Origin: Molanna angustata
Lineage: Eukaryota > Arthropoda > Insecta > Trichoptera > Molannidae
Length of the DNA: 64,000 nucleotides
Assembly (NCBI GenBank): GCA_963576475.1
Contig: OY754977.1
Coordinates: 10,419,089-10,483,088 of the forward strand
Reading direction: 5' to 3'
Position numbers and translations under genes: made by a program. The notes beneath the pieces were generated by a model. It had not been told where the DNA came from. It saw only the letters and a program-made list of their open reading frames with translations, and ran no database searches. Shown piece by piece: positions 31,171 through 42,637 of the stretch. The number at the start of each line of letters is the position of its first letter. Within the stretch, counting starts at the first letter, position 1.

Positions 31171-32301
31171 TAAAAATATTCGATTGGTAATTAGTGTTAA
31201 AATCGTAGTTTTTAAATTTGTTAAATAATTGATCATTCATACGTATAATAATTAATCATTAATTTATCATTTTAATTTATCATAATATGTATTTCAAAAC
31301 TGTATGTAACCTACAATAAATATATAAATAAAAGAAAGTATCATCGCTAAAACTAGTTGGAAAGTTAATTAAAAATAGATTGCAAAAATCCAGTGCGGAC
31401 AGACAGAGAAGTTTAAAAAAATTATGTAAGAATGTAAAAAAAATGTATATCGACTGAACACGAGAAGTTAGGATAAAGGTGCAAATCGAGTTGCAAACCT
31501 TTAAAGGTTATTTTTGCTTCCGCTTTAGTTGCTCCGCTAAAAATGGAATAACTTATCAACATTACATTTTTTTGCTTTTGAAAGCGCACAAAATAAAAAG
31601 CACTGTAAGACGAAGAAAAATCTTGATTTATAAAATGTTAATAAAGTAACGTTCGTTCTGAAAAATTATTCAAGGTAAACTGAATCTTGGTTCAAAAAAA
31701 TATGAAATTAATTTTCTTTCGAACAGCCCGCGGCCGGGCAGCGTAAAGTCAATTTCAGTTTCAATGTTTACTTTACGCACTTGAAATTGAGTATTCCTTT
31801 AAGTCAAATTCATTCCAAGTTTAAATAAAGGTAAAAAAATAGATAAACTTGAAATATTAGATAAAAAATAGTGTAAAAGGTAACAGTAACATTCCTTTGA
31901 TAAACGCACAAATAGATGTTATTACTTCTCCACCTTTAGAATAGTCAATGTCAGTTTTTTTTTTGCTGGCCAATATTCTATGTATTTACATGAATAATTA
32001 TTCATATTCTTAATTGCTGTTCTTTCAATACAATATTTATATATTTATATCTTTACCTCATTTAAATTTTATTGTATCTACTTATTAACCGAAATGTCTT
32101 TTGGGTATTCTTATTTTCTTGGTAACGCCTTCCTTCTCTATTATTCATATCCTCGTTTTGAATCTATATAAAGATGGTCTTCGTCACTATTGTTCACTAT
32201 TCTGACGATACTCGGAACTGAGAGATACCGGTTGATGGGAGTCGCGTTTGTGAACTTAATTAAAATAAACGAAAAATTATATATAATTTTCTTATCATAA
32301 T
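31171..32301. other. No gene seen; weak promoter-like motif
   Basis: CTATATAAAGATGG with a TCACTATTGTTCACT stretch 10-25 bases downstream (about 32166-32200) and AATAAA near 32262 resembles the promoter/R part of an LTR. I could not find matching TG/CA ends or a target duplication, so a solo LTR is not called. Confidence 0.35.
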
Positions 32302-33340
32302 TCTATTTATTTATTTATTTATTTATTTATTTATTTTATTTTGGGAAACAAAACAGCTGTTACATGTTTTACATTAATAAAAAAATAACAATCAGGAAAG
32401 TAAGCCAATTACATTGTTCCACAGATTAATATACATAATAAAGACAATTCAGTACAAAGTCAAAGATAAAAGTGTGGTGTAAGTGTACAATTGTGATGTG
32501 TGTGTATGTGTGTGTGTGTATGTGTGTATTTTATGAAGCGAGGGTGGGACATGAAGAAAGGTAGGAGAGGAGGAAAGGGTGAGTTGTCATATTAATACAG
32601 TATTGGACATACCAAAAATTGTACAATTTGGTACATAAAGTATTCATTATAATATTGATGTTAGTTGTTTTTTTAATGAATGTAGGCTATTGTTAAAAAT
32701 ATCTGGCTTATGATTAAGGTTATTGTACATATTGCAGCTGCGGTTAATAAAAGTGTTGTTTGCATAGTTTGTTCTTGAGTATTTAGTGTAAAAGAGGAGA
32801 TTCTGGCGGTTTTGTCTGGCGGGGCAGTTGAATGGGATTTGTCCTAAGAGATACGGACTATCTATTTGGTTGTTAAGTAATTTATATAGGAAACATATAT
32901 CAGTTATACCCCTTCTTTTGTTAAGTGGTAACATTTGGTGATGTTTTAAAGATTCCTCATAACTGATACCAAATCGCCTAGTTCTAAAATCGAGGTGTTT
33001 GATAAATTTTTTTTGGATTCTTTCTATGTTATTTATGTGCAACTTATAATGAGGATTCCATACAGTGGTTGCGAATTCCACGTGACTTCGAACATATGCG
33101 TTAAATAAAATTTGTAGACAGTCAATATTCTTAAATGGTTTGGTCACCCTTAGGACAAAGCCTAAACCCTTGTAGCTTCTACTAATAACATTATTAATGT
33201 GGGAAATAAAGTTAAGCTTATCGTCCACAATTACTCCCAGGTCTTTTGCCTCGGATTTACGGGAGAGACTGGAGTCGTTGATTTTGTAAATGAATTCGAT
33301 GGGAGTTTTTATTCTTTTAAATGTTACAATGAAACATTTT
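32302..33340 (-). mobile_element. Jockey-like non-LTR retrotransposon, 5'-truncated, minus strand
   Basis: The minus-strand frame is open from about 33338 to the stop at 32647 (about 230 codons). It starts KCFIVTFKRIKTPIEFIYKI, then AKDLGVIVDDKLNFISHINN, LQILFNAYVRSHVEFATTVW, NIERIQKKFIKHLDFRTRR and PLNKRRGITDICFLYKLLNN. These are the thumb/connection segments that follow the YADD box in Jockey/CR1-clade RTs ('kDLGv.lD..l.f..Hi', 'v.s.leYas.vWnP.......ie.iQ..f'). The 3' UTR ends in an (AAAT)n tail, seen as ATTTATTTATTTATTT at 32302-32340. The frame is intact but the RT core and endonuclease are lost. Confidence 0.9.
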
Positions 33341-33961
33341 CATATGTTAAACGTTTATTATAATGTCATTTTAATTTGAATACCATTAACGGCCATTGGA
33401 TTTACGCGACCGGATCAGCATTGTTTTCTATATTGTCCGTAAATTCATACCTGCGTTTGGTACCAAATATATTTTCGTACTTTTTCTTCAATTTATTTTC
33501 TTCGTAAATTAATTCTATAAAAGAGAACATTCTGTCCACTTGTGGGAAATTGAATTCCTTGCAATTATCGCTACTCGAGCGGCAAAATTTTAGCAAAAAA
33601 ATGAATTGGGACAAAAATAATTTGGTCAGGACGCTTCTGGTTCTTATAAGACAAGCGATCAATTTTGTCTGGCGTTAATTGTTTTGTTATTCAATCAACA
33701 GATTTCATCAGAACGAGATATTATTACGTAAATTTATCCAATCTAATGGAGATATTTTTCTAAATAGTAATGTTAACCAAGAATCGCAAGGAAAACCTAC
33801 ATATTAACAAAACTTTGAACTTTTGGCGATTGGGTTAGAGCATGGATTTAACTGTATCAAAATCAAATGTATTAAAAAAAACAAGAACAAAAATACACAT
33901 TCTTAAATAACCTTATCCCAGAGACGAAAAAAATATTGTAGGATGCAAAATAAAAATAAAA
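33341..33961. other. No gene recognised
   Basis: An 86-codon minus-strand ORF (33402-33662) ends in a charged segment (EENKLKKKYENIFGTKRRYE) without a known motif. It could be an exon remnant or chance; nothing supports either. Confidence 0.35.
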
Positions 33962-34149
33962 CAGGGGGGCAAGTCTGGTTCGACCGGCGAAATCAAAACC
34001 CCAGTGATTACCCATATCATGGATATAATTATCGTATGGAGTTCTATGACATCTAAAGATATTGTAGAACTCCATATAATAATTATATCCATGATATGGG
34101 TAATCACGAGGGTTTTGATTTCGCCGATCGAACCAGACTTGCCCACCTG
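33962..34149. mobile_element. Hairpin MITE, 188 bp, ~90-bp arms
   Basis: CAGGGGGGCAAGTCTGGTTC (33962) on the left and, on the other strand, CAGGTGGGCAAGTCTGGTTC from 34149, pair through AAATCAAAACCC, GATTACCCATATCATGGATA and ATGGAGTTCTA to a loop near 34055. About 8 mismatches in 90 bp. No clear target duplication. Confidence 0.9.
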
Positions 34150-35174
34150 GTCAATTGTTTTTATCCCACCATATTTTACAATGATACAAACAAGTCGATT
34201 ACTGCTGCCTAACTAGGAAACCCTGTTCCGAGGCTAGCAGTTAACTATTTTAGAGCGACAATATACTTATGAACTATATGTGATACTTATGAATCAAGTC
34301 TTGTTTTTTTTTTTTTTGTAAATACATGTTTAGATTAAATAACTTATGTCTACACAGCACTCGACAATTCGACACAAGAACATAGCACTAGTGTTTATCC
34401 GTTGATATTCATGTGAATATTTCGTTCAAAAAGGTTCCACCGTTGTACTAACGATGTTTTTGCTTTATTTATTTGCAATGGGTTTTTAATGACCTTTATA
34501 ATTTCTTCTTTTGGATAGTATTTTTCTCTGTATACACAACATTGCAGAAAAACTGTTGCCAAATAGCTTTGGGCAATGCTTATAATATAAAAACAAACAA
34601 TAAACGAAATATATGTTTATTAAAACGAAAATGATATTTGTAAAACGCATCATCCCACATTCTGATGTATTCGCATAACATAACAAATAAACTCGCATCA
34701 CAAAAAATAACAAATAATATTTTATGTTTTGTTTTTATTTTATAAATATATTTTTTAATCAAAACAAGGTACGTAGTGTAAACTCGTAATTTGTGTTTTT
34801 ATTTTATTTATTTATTTTGTAATCAAAACTAGGTACGTAGTGTAATCTCGTATATTTAATTTGTGTTTTTTTAAATCAAAACATTTAACGACGCCATCTT
34901 TCTCCAATATTTTTTTTCTTTCATTCCTTTCCCGTCGCAGACAAACATACAATTAAAGAAAAAAAAATTCAAAATATCAGGAACAAAGTGGCTACTTGAA
35001 ATAATAATTTAACTATTTTTTTCCTATATTATACGAGTATGTATGTGTTGTATTTTGTATATATTTTATAATAATAAAATGTAATGACTATGCAAACTAT
35101 ACAGATAGTAGCTACAGAAGACTCTGTCTAGTGAAGCAGTTACCTTTAATATATTTTCTTTATAATATTATGAT
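34150..35174. other. No gene seen; one small tandem duplication
   Basis: A+T-rich. At 34757-34875 a 65-bp segment is duplicated (AATCAAAACAAGGTACGTAG then AATCAAAACTAGGTACGTAG), with small changes. Confidence 0.5.
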
Positions 35175-35411
35175 TAAAATAAAATAAAATAAAATAAAAT
35201 AAAATAAAATAAAATAAAATAAAATAAAATAAAACAAAACAAAACAAAATAAAATAAAATAAAATAAAATAAAATAAAATAAAATAAAATAAAATAAAAT
35301 AAAATAAAATAAAATAAAATAAAATAAAATAAAATAAAATAAAATAAAATAAAATAAAATAAAATAAAATAAAATAAAATAAAATAAAATAAAATAAAAT
35401 AAAATAAAATA
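35175..35411. repeat. (AAAAT)n microsatellite, about 47 units
   Basis: An almost pure 237-bp pentanucleotide array with a short block of AAAAC units at about 35230-35248. Open frames through it are artefacts of the 5-bp period. Confidence 0.97.
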
Positions 35412-36119
35412 AACAAATTGTTAATAATATTTGTTGTGAATATTGATTGATTATATAATTATTTAATAGATCATCTGTGGACAAATGTAATGAATTGGTT
35501 AGACTGTATTATTTTGTACCTTGAATAAATAAATAATTCATTTGAAATTCCGCAAGCCACAACACAACAAATAATCGTTAAGCTCAAATGAGAAGCTATC
35601 AATTCTTTCGGCGATCTCATCAATAAACAATTTATGTTGCTCCCGCATATAGACAGGTCTTACGTCTCAATTAAAACAAACATACCTAAATACGATATAA
35701 AATTGTGTGCTTCGACAAAAGTATTTATACCAAAGATATAGTGATGGGAAAGAGAGAGAGAGAGATAGCTTTAATAAACATTATTCCGTTTTGTTTTATT
35801 CGTTTCACAAAACGATCAAATAATTATTCCTCATCCCCTTTATTTCAATGGGGTTTTGGCTTCATTTTGGTAAATAGGTCACATAGAATAGGAGGAGCTT
35901 ACATATCTACTAGTCAGGGTCGGATCTACGGTCTTTACCACCCGGCACTATATTCTGCATATCGCTCCCCTGGCGACCAGTGAGTTCAGTAGACAAATAA
36001 AAGGCAATTTTTAAATACCTATTTTGTTATGTAACTTTTAAATTGAATGTCAAAAAATGTACTTTTTGGTGAGTAAATATTTGTTTATTGAAATGTCAGA
36101 AGTACGTATTTACACTTCT
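35412..36119. other. No gene seen
   Basis: A 92-codon ORF at 35705-35983 is not recognisable. A GAGAGAGAGA tract lies near 35752. Confidence 0.4.
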
Positions 36120-36640
36120 TCTTCTTCTTTAATTAGGCCTAGGGCCTGTTTAATGTTGCATTTTCAGCCTCCTGTGATGTGGACTGCCAACTATCTCGCC
36201 ATTTTTTTGTTGGGCGTCCTCGTGGTCTGGTACGTTGTCTCGGGCTATCTTTGGAATCCTATCTTCGGACATGCGGCTGACGTGTTTATTCCAGTACCTA
36301 TTTCTTTGGTGCCCCCATCTTACGATGTCCTCAGCTTCGCAAATTCTTCGGATCTCTGTATTCCTAACTCTATCACGAAGACTTTTGCCCGCTATGCATC
36401 GCAGTATTTTCATTTCACTGGTGCGCATAAGTTGTTTGGTACGGACCGTATCAGCTCTGGATTCAATGGCGTATGTTAGGATAGGTCTGACGCATGTTTT
36501 GTATATCCTCATTTTGCCATTGGTGCTCATGTGTGTGTTCTTCCATATAGTTTCCCTCAGACAGCCCGAGATTGCTACAGTCTTGTGTGCTTGCTGTGTC
36601 ACTTCTCCGTACAGGTCATTGTGACATGCCATCTCATGCC
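36120..36640 (-). mobile_element. RTE-like non-LTR retrotransposon C-terminus, minus strand
   Basis: The minus-strand ORF 36632-36150 (160 codons) reads CHNDLYGEVTQQAHKTVAIS, CLRETIWKNTHMSTNGKMRI, YKTCVRPILTYAIESRADTV, MKILRCIAGKSLRDRVRNTE, IRRICEAEDIVRW and NKHVSRMSEDRIPKIARDN. This is a typical RTE-class ORF end in insects ('K..IY.tcvRPimTYa.E.ra.t..Tk..lr..EMk.LR.I.G.tl.DR.R...IR'). The usual final GRP..RW is damaged. The tail is AAGAAGAAGAAG (seen as CTTCTTCTTCTT at 36117-36128). Confidence 0.9.
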
Positions 36641-36948
36641 ATCGTATTTACACGAATAACATATATTTTTAAGTATAACTCAGCGCTTCAGTGTTTTCAC
36701 ATGGTGATATTTCGATTAATTATAATGTTTTTCGTATTATTTACAACAAAAAAAAACATTTCCTCCGTGAGAACATATAAGTACATCGAGAAGCTAACCA
36801 AAAAAACTGCTGACATCAAACCGGAATATATTTTCTTGGTGAGATCGATTATTGCTTCAGAATTACCTTCCGAAGCAGCATTGGGAATAAAAATTAGTAT
36901 TAAATATAGTTTAAATACTCGGCGGATATTTTGTGGTTGTTCATATTA

Positions 36949-37131
36949 ACCGTTTTGGCATGTGAATTTTGCCCTTAACCACTATATTTTGAGTCACTAC
37001 GCGACATGTTTCGGCAGTGCTGTCCTGCCATCGACCCTAGCCGGTCGATGGCAGGACAGCACTGCCGAAACATGTCTCATAGTGACTCAAAATATAGTGG
37101 TTTAGGGCAAAATTCACATGCCAAAACGGTT
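36949..37131. mobile_element. Tc1/mariner-type hairpin MITE, 183 bp, TA target site
   Basis: ACCGTTTTGGCATGTGAATT (36949) and its complement ending at 37131 bound two ~89-bp arms that match almost perfectly, through ACCACTATATTTTGAGTCAC and GACATGTTTCGGCAGTGCTG, to a 6-base loop CCCTAG near 37041. TA flanks both ends (36947-36948, 37132-37133), the signature of Tc1/mariner insertion. Confidence 0.93.
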
Positions 37132-39510
37132 AGTATTAAATATTTTATGAAATTTTAATGCATATTTAAAAAAATACTAGTAGGTACCTACTTAAATTTT
37201 ACTATTTATTTTTTATCTACATAAATATAAATATAGAATTCTAAGTACCTATACATAAATGCTTTCTTAATTGCTAAAATTAAAAGTTTTTGATATGTTT
37301 TTCCGTTTTATGCGATAATTTTATTTTATTTTTCTTATTTGGCGCTCCAGTTATCTTTGCGCATGTCGCAATTGCACCATTTGAAAATATGGTGGATTCG
37401 TTCCTGCCTCTCGCGGCGGTTCGAGGGGAGATCGTGATAAATATTTCATCCGATAATTTCCATCTTCCCTATGTATCTTCCCCTAATAGAAGCCAAAATG
37501 GCTTACAGACCAGCACAGCGCAGAGAAAAATTTCCAACGATCAATTTTCGCAGGAGGCTTATTTCAAGATGCTTAACAATGGTATCGAAAACCACATTTA
37601 AGTAAACAGAGGTCCTATAGAATATGATCATCAGGTGAAATACCAAAGATTGTACGTTTTTCATATAGCAAATACCCATCTCTATGAATTACATAGCATT
37701 TTCTAAATGATACAGCTGTATAGCTTAAGGTGGCATATTAAACATTAAGAGCCCAATATGATATCGAATTTGTTCAGTATGTTAAACAGTGTGTTTCTAA
37801 AAAAATACCATCAGTATTTTCAACATTTATGTGTCAAATGTTCGTCTCACAATTTTGAAATGAAGCATTTATTCCCCCAAAAATATCCTTTTTCACAGCA
37901 TTTTTTAAATTACTTCATAACTATGTATTGTAGATAAATAGATATTTTATGTCCTTCAAGAGTACATAAAATCAAAGTGAATGTTCGTGATATTTTTTTT
38001 ATTTCAAGTAAGGTTTGTTCTTAAAATGCAAAGAAACAACAAATTTTACGTATAAACCAGTTTTAACGCACGCGGTTTTTACCCTTACTAACACGTAACT
38101 TCATAGTGCATTAGGCGGTTTTAATATATCATGTTTTCAGTCACTAGATTTAACGTAATATGGGCCTTTTAAATGATACAACCGTATTATTTGCTGATTA
38201 AATTGAATATAAAAAATACAGCATTTCATTTATTTATAAAACACAAAAAGTTGTCAATTATGAATATTATACCTACATCTTTTTATTTATTCATTTATTA
38301 CACAAAATAAATAATACCTACCAATAAATAACAAGTAACGCCCCACTAGGCAAAAGCCTGTTCTGGGATTATTATTTTGATACAGTTGGGTATATTTATT
38401 CAGCTGCTATTTTCACACTTTCACATTATATAAATGAAGAGTAAACAGAATATATACAAAAAAAAATAAAAAGAATGATACAAAAACACGAAAAATAAGT
38501 TTTTTTACAAAATATTAAGAAGATTAAATATAAATAGTATTATGTAACCGAAAAAATGGGAATACAAATATGTGCCGTGTCAGAAGTCACAAGAAATGAT
38601 TATTTTTTTACCTAAGAACTCAATATTTGTTTGTGCTAAGAAATACTGAGGAATAGACATTTAATATTCAACAAAAAATTGACTATTATTAAAAAGGGAA
38701 TAAAATAAGAAACAACGTCACATGGCAAAAAATCAGTACATATTTTTATTCATTAGAAAACCAACAGTTTTTTTTTTATTAAATTAATTATTTCAGTAAG
38801 AAAGGCAAATTTGTATATTTTAACTCTGTTTTGTAGTTGTGATATATGCGGCCAAACGCTACATAAATAATTATTTCAGTTAAACCATCTAACGTTTGAT
38901 ATTTGGTATTGAATTAAACGGCGTTTTTAAAATCAACGTTGTATTGTTGATGATGCCTAGAAATTAATAAAAATTCGCTAAACAAAATTTGACAAGCTTA
39001 AAATAAAATATGGTTGAATAAAAAAAAATAATAATGGTAGGATATTAAAAAAACGCGGTTATCTGTTGAGGCCGGCATGGGTCGGTACACGTGTATGCAA
39101 ATCTAAATATACAACGCAAAAAAAAACCAGAAATAATTGAATTAAGAACGGAAAGTAAAAGAAAGAAACACGAAGAAGACATACAAAAATACCGGTCCAT
39201 GTATACGAAGTAGGCACCTTCACATTCATTGAACATATTTGTATATTACATTTTCCTTAAATTTCTCCGAGAAGCGACCACCTCAGAAATATTAAAAACG
39301 ACGATTTCTACGTGCTTTGTATGCCAAGATTTCAAATAAATATATAGGTATATACCGAGATGTATTTATATACCTACTGACGCTCAGATAAATTCTGATC
39401 GGCATATTGAAAATAAATATGCCAGAATAAAGATGACATAATAAATGTCAAATCAAACGACTTGACTTTAAGTATGAAGAGTATTTAAGTATATATAATG
39501 TCATATGTAA
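37132..39510. other. No gene seen; 2.4 kb with one short LINE-end motif
   Basis: A 103-codon ORF (37290-37601) has no recognised motif. CGCCCCACTAGGCAAAAGCC (38340-38359) is the complement of the 'GGCTTTTGCCCAGTGGGG'-type end found on many lepidopteran LINEs, and may mark the reversed 3' edge of one. Otherwise A+T-rich. Confidence 0.45.
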
Positions 39511-40032
39511 AGCAGCCCATTCACGATCGTGCCATTCGGCGTCGTTCCATATGGACCGGCTCCATTTGGAGAATTGTAAAATTATCATCACACTCACGGG
39601 CGCGCCATCGCGCCATCGAGCAATCAAAATTAGTATACGCAAGCGGTCGGCGCTTTCGCATAAATAAGTTCTATTTTTTTTAATTAGTTTAATTAGTAAA
39701 AATGAGTTATAATTCTAATGATGAGTTTTATACAACTGCTATTTAGCGGTTTGTTTATATATAAATAGAAAAAACAAAGAGAAAATGTTGTTAGTGTCAA
39801 ACAGCTCGGCGCAATGAGATGGCGCAATGTACCGCTGGTTTTCACACTCACGAGCATGCCGTGCCGACAGGATGCGCCGCGCCGTTTTCACGGTGCTACA
39901 GAGTTTCGATCGTTTGGAATTCCATTTTGGTGTGTCAGGCCAATTGGGCTGCGCGGGATTTGACATTCACGAGCGCATTTTGGAGTGATGGCAAGCCATT
40001 TGGAAAAATGGCACGATCGTGAATGGGGGCCT
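39511..40032. mobile_element. Harbinger-like non-autonomous DNA transposon, 522 bp, TAA target duplication
   Basis: The left end AGCAGCCCATTCACGATCGT (39511) and the right end on the other strand AGGCCCCCATTCACGATCGT (from 40032) form a TIR of about 26 bp reaching GCCATT. TAA flanks both (39508-39510, 40033-40035), as for PIF/Harbinger. Subterminal motifs of the form CACTCACG(A/G)GCG/CATGCC recur in both halves (about 39591, 39846, 39966). It is more GC-rich than the flanks. There is no transposase. Confidence 0.88.
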
Positions 40033-40035
40033 TAA

Positions 40036-41149
40036 AGGAAGCAACGAGATTATGGACCGTAATAATATCTCGTAGTTACTGTGACGTTATGTTTTTCTTT
40101 TCCTAAACGTTATTTGTGTCTGATGTGGAAAATATAAATAAGCACTAAAATTTAAACAAGGTTTAACATAGTAATGAATTAACATATTTCGCATTTAAAA
40201 GGTTCAACAAAGGAAATACTAGTGATGAGCAAATGCACTAAAAAAAATATAATGACATACATACAAAAATAAAAAAGATATAAAATTGTATCAAATTTTT
40301 ATAAAAAGAATTAGAGTTTTTTTTTAATTTAATACGCACAAAAGTACATATTTAAAATCAACGCCATTAGGAAGCTTTATGATATTATGTATCTCACTTT
40401 GAATATTATCTACCAACAAAATAACTAACGTATGAAATTACGAAATATGACACAGAAATTTCAGAATATGCCATGATATATTATGTGAGGTTAATTTAGC
40501 AGTATTGCCGCATGTAATTTGTGAACCGCTCCTTGGGATTTTATTTCAAGACTTTCACGTTCAAAGTAAGGACACCCACTTTCTCGGAATCCATTATTCA
40601 AATATCCGCTTGAGATTCGCTAAGATTCTACATACAATTCCCCATACATATACATCACTCCCTCTCTCGTAGAGGTTCAACAAAAAGATACCGCAGACCT
40701 ATGAAAACTCGCCCGTAGATGGCACCACAGTCTGGTTGAAATCTTTGTAAGTTCGCCGCCCTGTGGCACGAAACGTATCTGTGCATAATAAATTCACAAG
40801 ATATTTATGTTTACGTCGAGTCGTTCCCTAATTTAACCCGAATTTACAAAACGTCATAGCCAGCCTCTCCGAAGGCAATTGAAAAGGCCCCTTTGAACTG
40901 AAGCTAAGTGCCAAATCAGGTTTTGTCACATGACTCCAAGGACGAAGCGTCGGTTTCGCGTTACTTTACGTTGTTTGAAGACCGCATCCATTATAACACC
41001 TTTTTATTTTACTTCAATTGTCTGTCCGCAATGAAATTTCGCATTCGATTTCAAACTAGCTTTGCGACCAGTAAGAACATTTAAACAAAGAATTTATGTA
41101 TCCCCGATGACTATTAATAAAAAAAACTGATTCCAGTTTGATTAATTTA
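40036..41149. other. No gene seen
   Basis: Mixed sequence; 40500-41050 is less A+T-rich and could be unique host DNA. No ORF or repeat of note. Confidence 0.4.
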
Positions 41150-41662
41150 AACAATAATAAACTTATTCATAACGCAATCGTAGTGCCGACTTTGACGTAC
41201 GCAAGTGAACCTAGACTTGGCAGAAGGCGCATAAGCAGAATAAATGCAGTTGAAATGAGAACGCTAAGACGAATTTATAATAGAACGATGTATGACAGGG
41301 TACGAAACGAGGACACAAAGAAAGAATGTAAGATGAAGAAAGATGTAATCAAAAGAATAAAAGCTAACACATTGAGATGGTTTGGCCACTTGGAAAGAAT
41401 GCATGAGGATCGCCTGACGAAGAAAATAAACAAGGCGGACAAGAATGGAATAAGAGTCGGCGTCGCCCAAAAAAAGGATTGCACGACCGTGTAAACGAAA
41501 TTCTGAAAGGTGGAAATGTAAGAAGTGTGCATAACAGACAAACATGTATAAAACGATGTACGAATGTTGAAGAGGCGATGAATGTGTGACAAGATAGAAA
41601 ATGTGGCGTTCGGTTCTCTCTGACTACGCCGTGAGGGACATGACTTAATGGTATGTATGTAT
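41150..41662 (+). mobile_element. Non-LTR family F, copy 4
   Basis: The frame 41138-41494 reads HNAIVVPTLTYASEPRLGRR, RINAVEMRTLRRIYNRTMYD, RVRNEDTKKECKMKKDVIKR and LRWFGHLERMHEDRLTKKIN. A frameshift near 41455 (in GIRVGV, where copies 2 and 3 read RGRGRPRK-like) breaks the ORF. The 3' end is GAGGGACATGACTTAATGGT followed by TATGTATGTATTTATG. Confidence 0.88.
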
Positions 41663-42303
41663 TTATGTAAAACTAAGAGTATTTTTATGAATGTCTTATG
41701 ACGATAAAATTTCTATTTTGACGATAATTTTAGAGAAAATAGTGTCCTTATTTTTATTTTATATACTTGTTAAACATAAGACGGTAATCCTTGTTAATAA
41801 GATAACAAAAAAGACTTATACTTTTTAAAAAAGTAAAACATAGCTATTTTTAAGTTAAATATGTAGATTTTGATGAACATACATGGCTGACGAAACGCGT
41901 TAAAACAATATCTACGGAATCGCAGTAGCAAAGCTCAGTAATAGTAAACACACAATTGGATAGCAAAACTAGAACTAAAAATGCTGCAGTAACATAATTT
42001 AAAAATTAATTGTTTGCGTCAATTGAATATCATTATGACGTAGGCCATGCCATCACGCCACGTAAGCCACTGGTACATACAATATCTTATTTTTAATACA
42101 AAATGCAATATTTTTTATACACGTAGAATAAAAACAAAAGTTTAATTATTGGCAGAAATATTACTCTCAGTAGCCGAATCAGTATATTCTAGATTTTTTT
42201 ACAAGAATATTCTTTGAGGTTACATTCATCCTCGATATATATTCAAAGCCGTTAAAACACACTCAAATATCTCAGCATAATCTGACAAGTGCATTGTAAG
42301 TTT
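41663..42303. other. No gene seen
   Basis: A+T-rich without recognised features. Confidence 0.4.
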
Positions 42304-42617
42304 TGTCTTGTCAGTTCCTAGCCAAAAAGTATTCTTAATTTACATAATATCTATGTAGTTTAGTTTTGTCTGGATAGTTTCTCGTTAGAAAGTATTCTTA
42401 GTTTTCACTAATATCTACATTAGTTTTTTCTCGTTAGTTTGTTGCTAGGAAGTATTCTTAATTTTTACTAATATCAAGTTTATTTGTTAGTTTCTTTTTA
42501 GAAATTATTCATAGTTTTCCATAATATCTAGCTTAGTTAAGTCTTGAAGATTCTTGTTAGAAGGTATTCTTAGTTTTCAATAATATCTAGTTTAATTTTG
42601 TCTGTTAGAAAGTATTC
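42304..42617 (+). repeat. Five diverged tandem units of about 60 bp
   Basis: Units share GTTAGAAAGTATTCTTAGTT, then TTCA(A/C)TAATATCTA and TTAGTTTTGTCT (for example at 42379, 42439, 42501, 42558). The last, partial unit (42601-42617) runs straight into its own inverted complement at the edge of the LINE at 42621. Confidence 0.85.
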
Positions 42618-42637
42618 TATGAATACTTTCTAACAGA
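42601..42637. repeat. Perfect palindrome, 17-bp arms, at the repeat/LINE junction
   Basis: TCTGTTAGAAAGTATTC, then TAT, then GAATACTTTCTAACAGA. The left arm belongs to the 60-bp tandem array; the right arm is in frame with the LINE coding sequence that follows (EYFLTDCNANIPGE). Confidence 0.95.

Noticed and set aside
31915..32298. Solo LTR suggested by TATA, initiator-like and AATAAA motifs
   Set aside because: No TG/CA boundaries with a matching target duplication could be found.
35146..35484. 112-codon minus-strand ORF of repeated FILFY
   Set aside because: Created by the AAAAT pentanucleotide array, which stays open in several frames.
36057..36624. Two plus-strand ORFs of 129-140 codons
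   Set aside because: They overlap the recognisable RTE-like minus-strand ORF and have no independent support.
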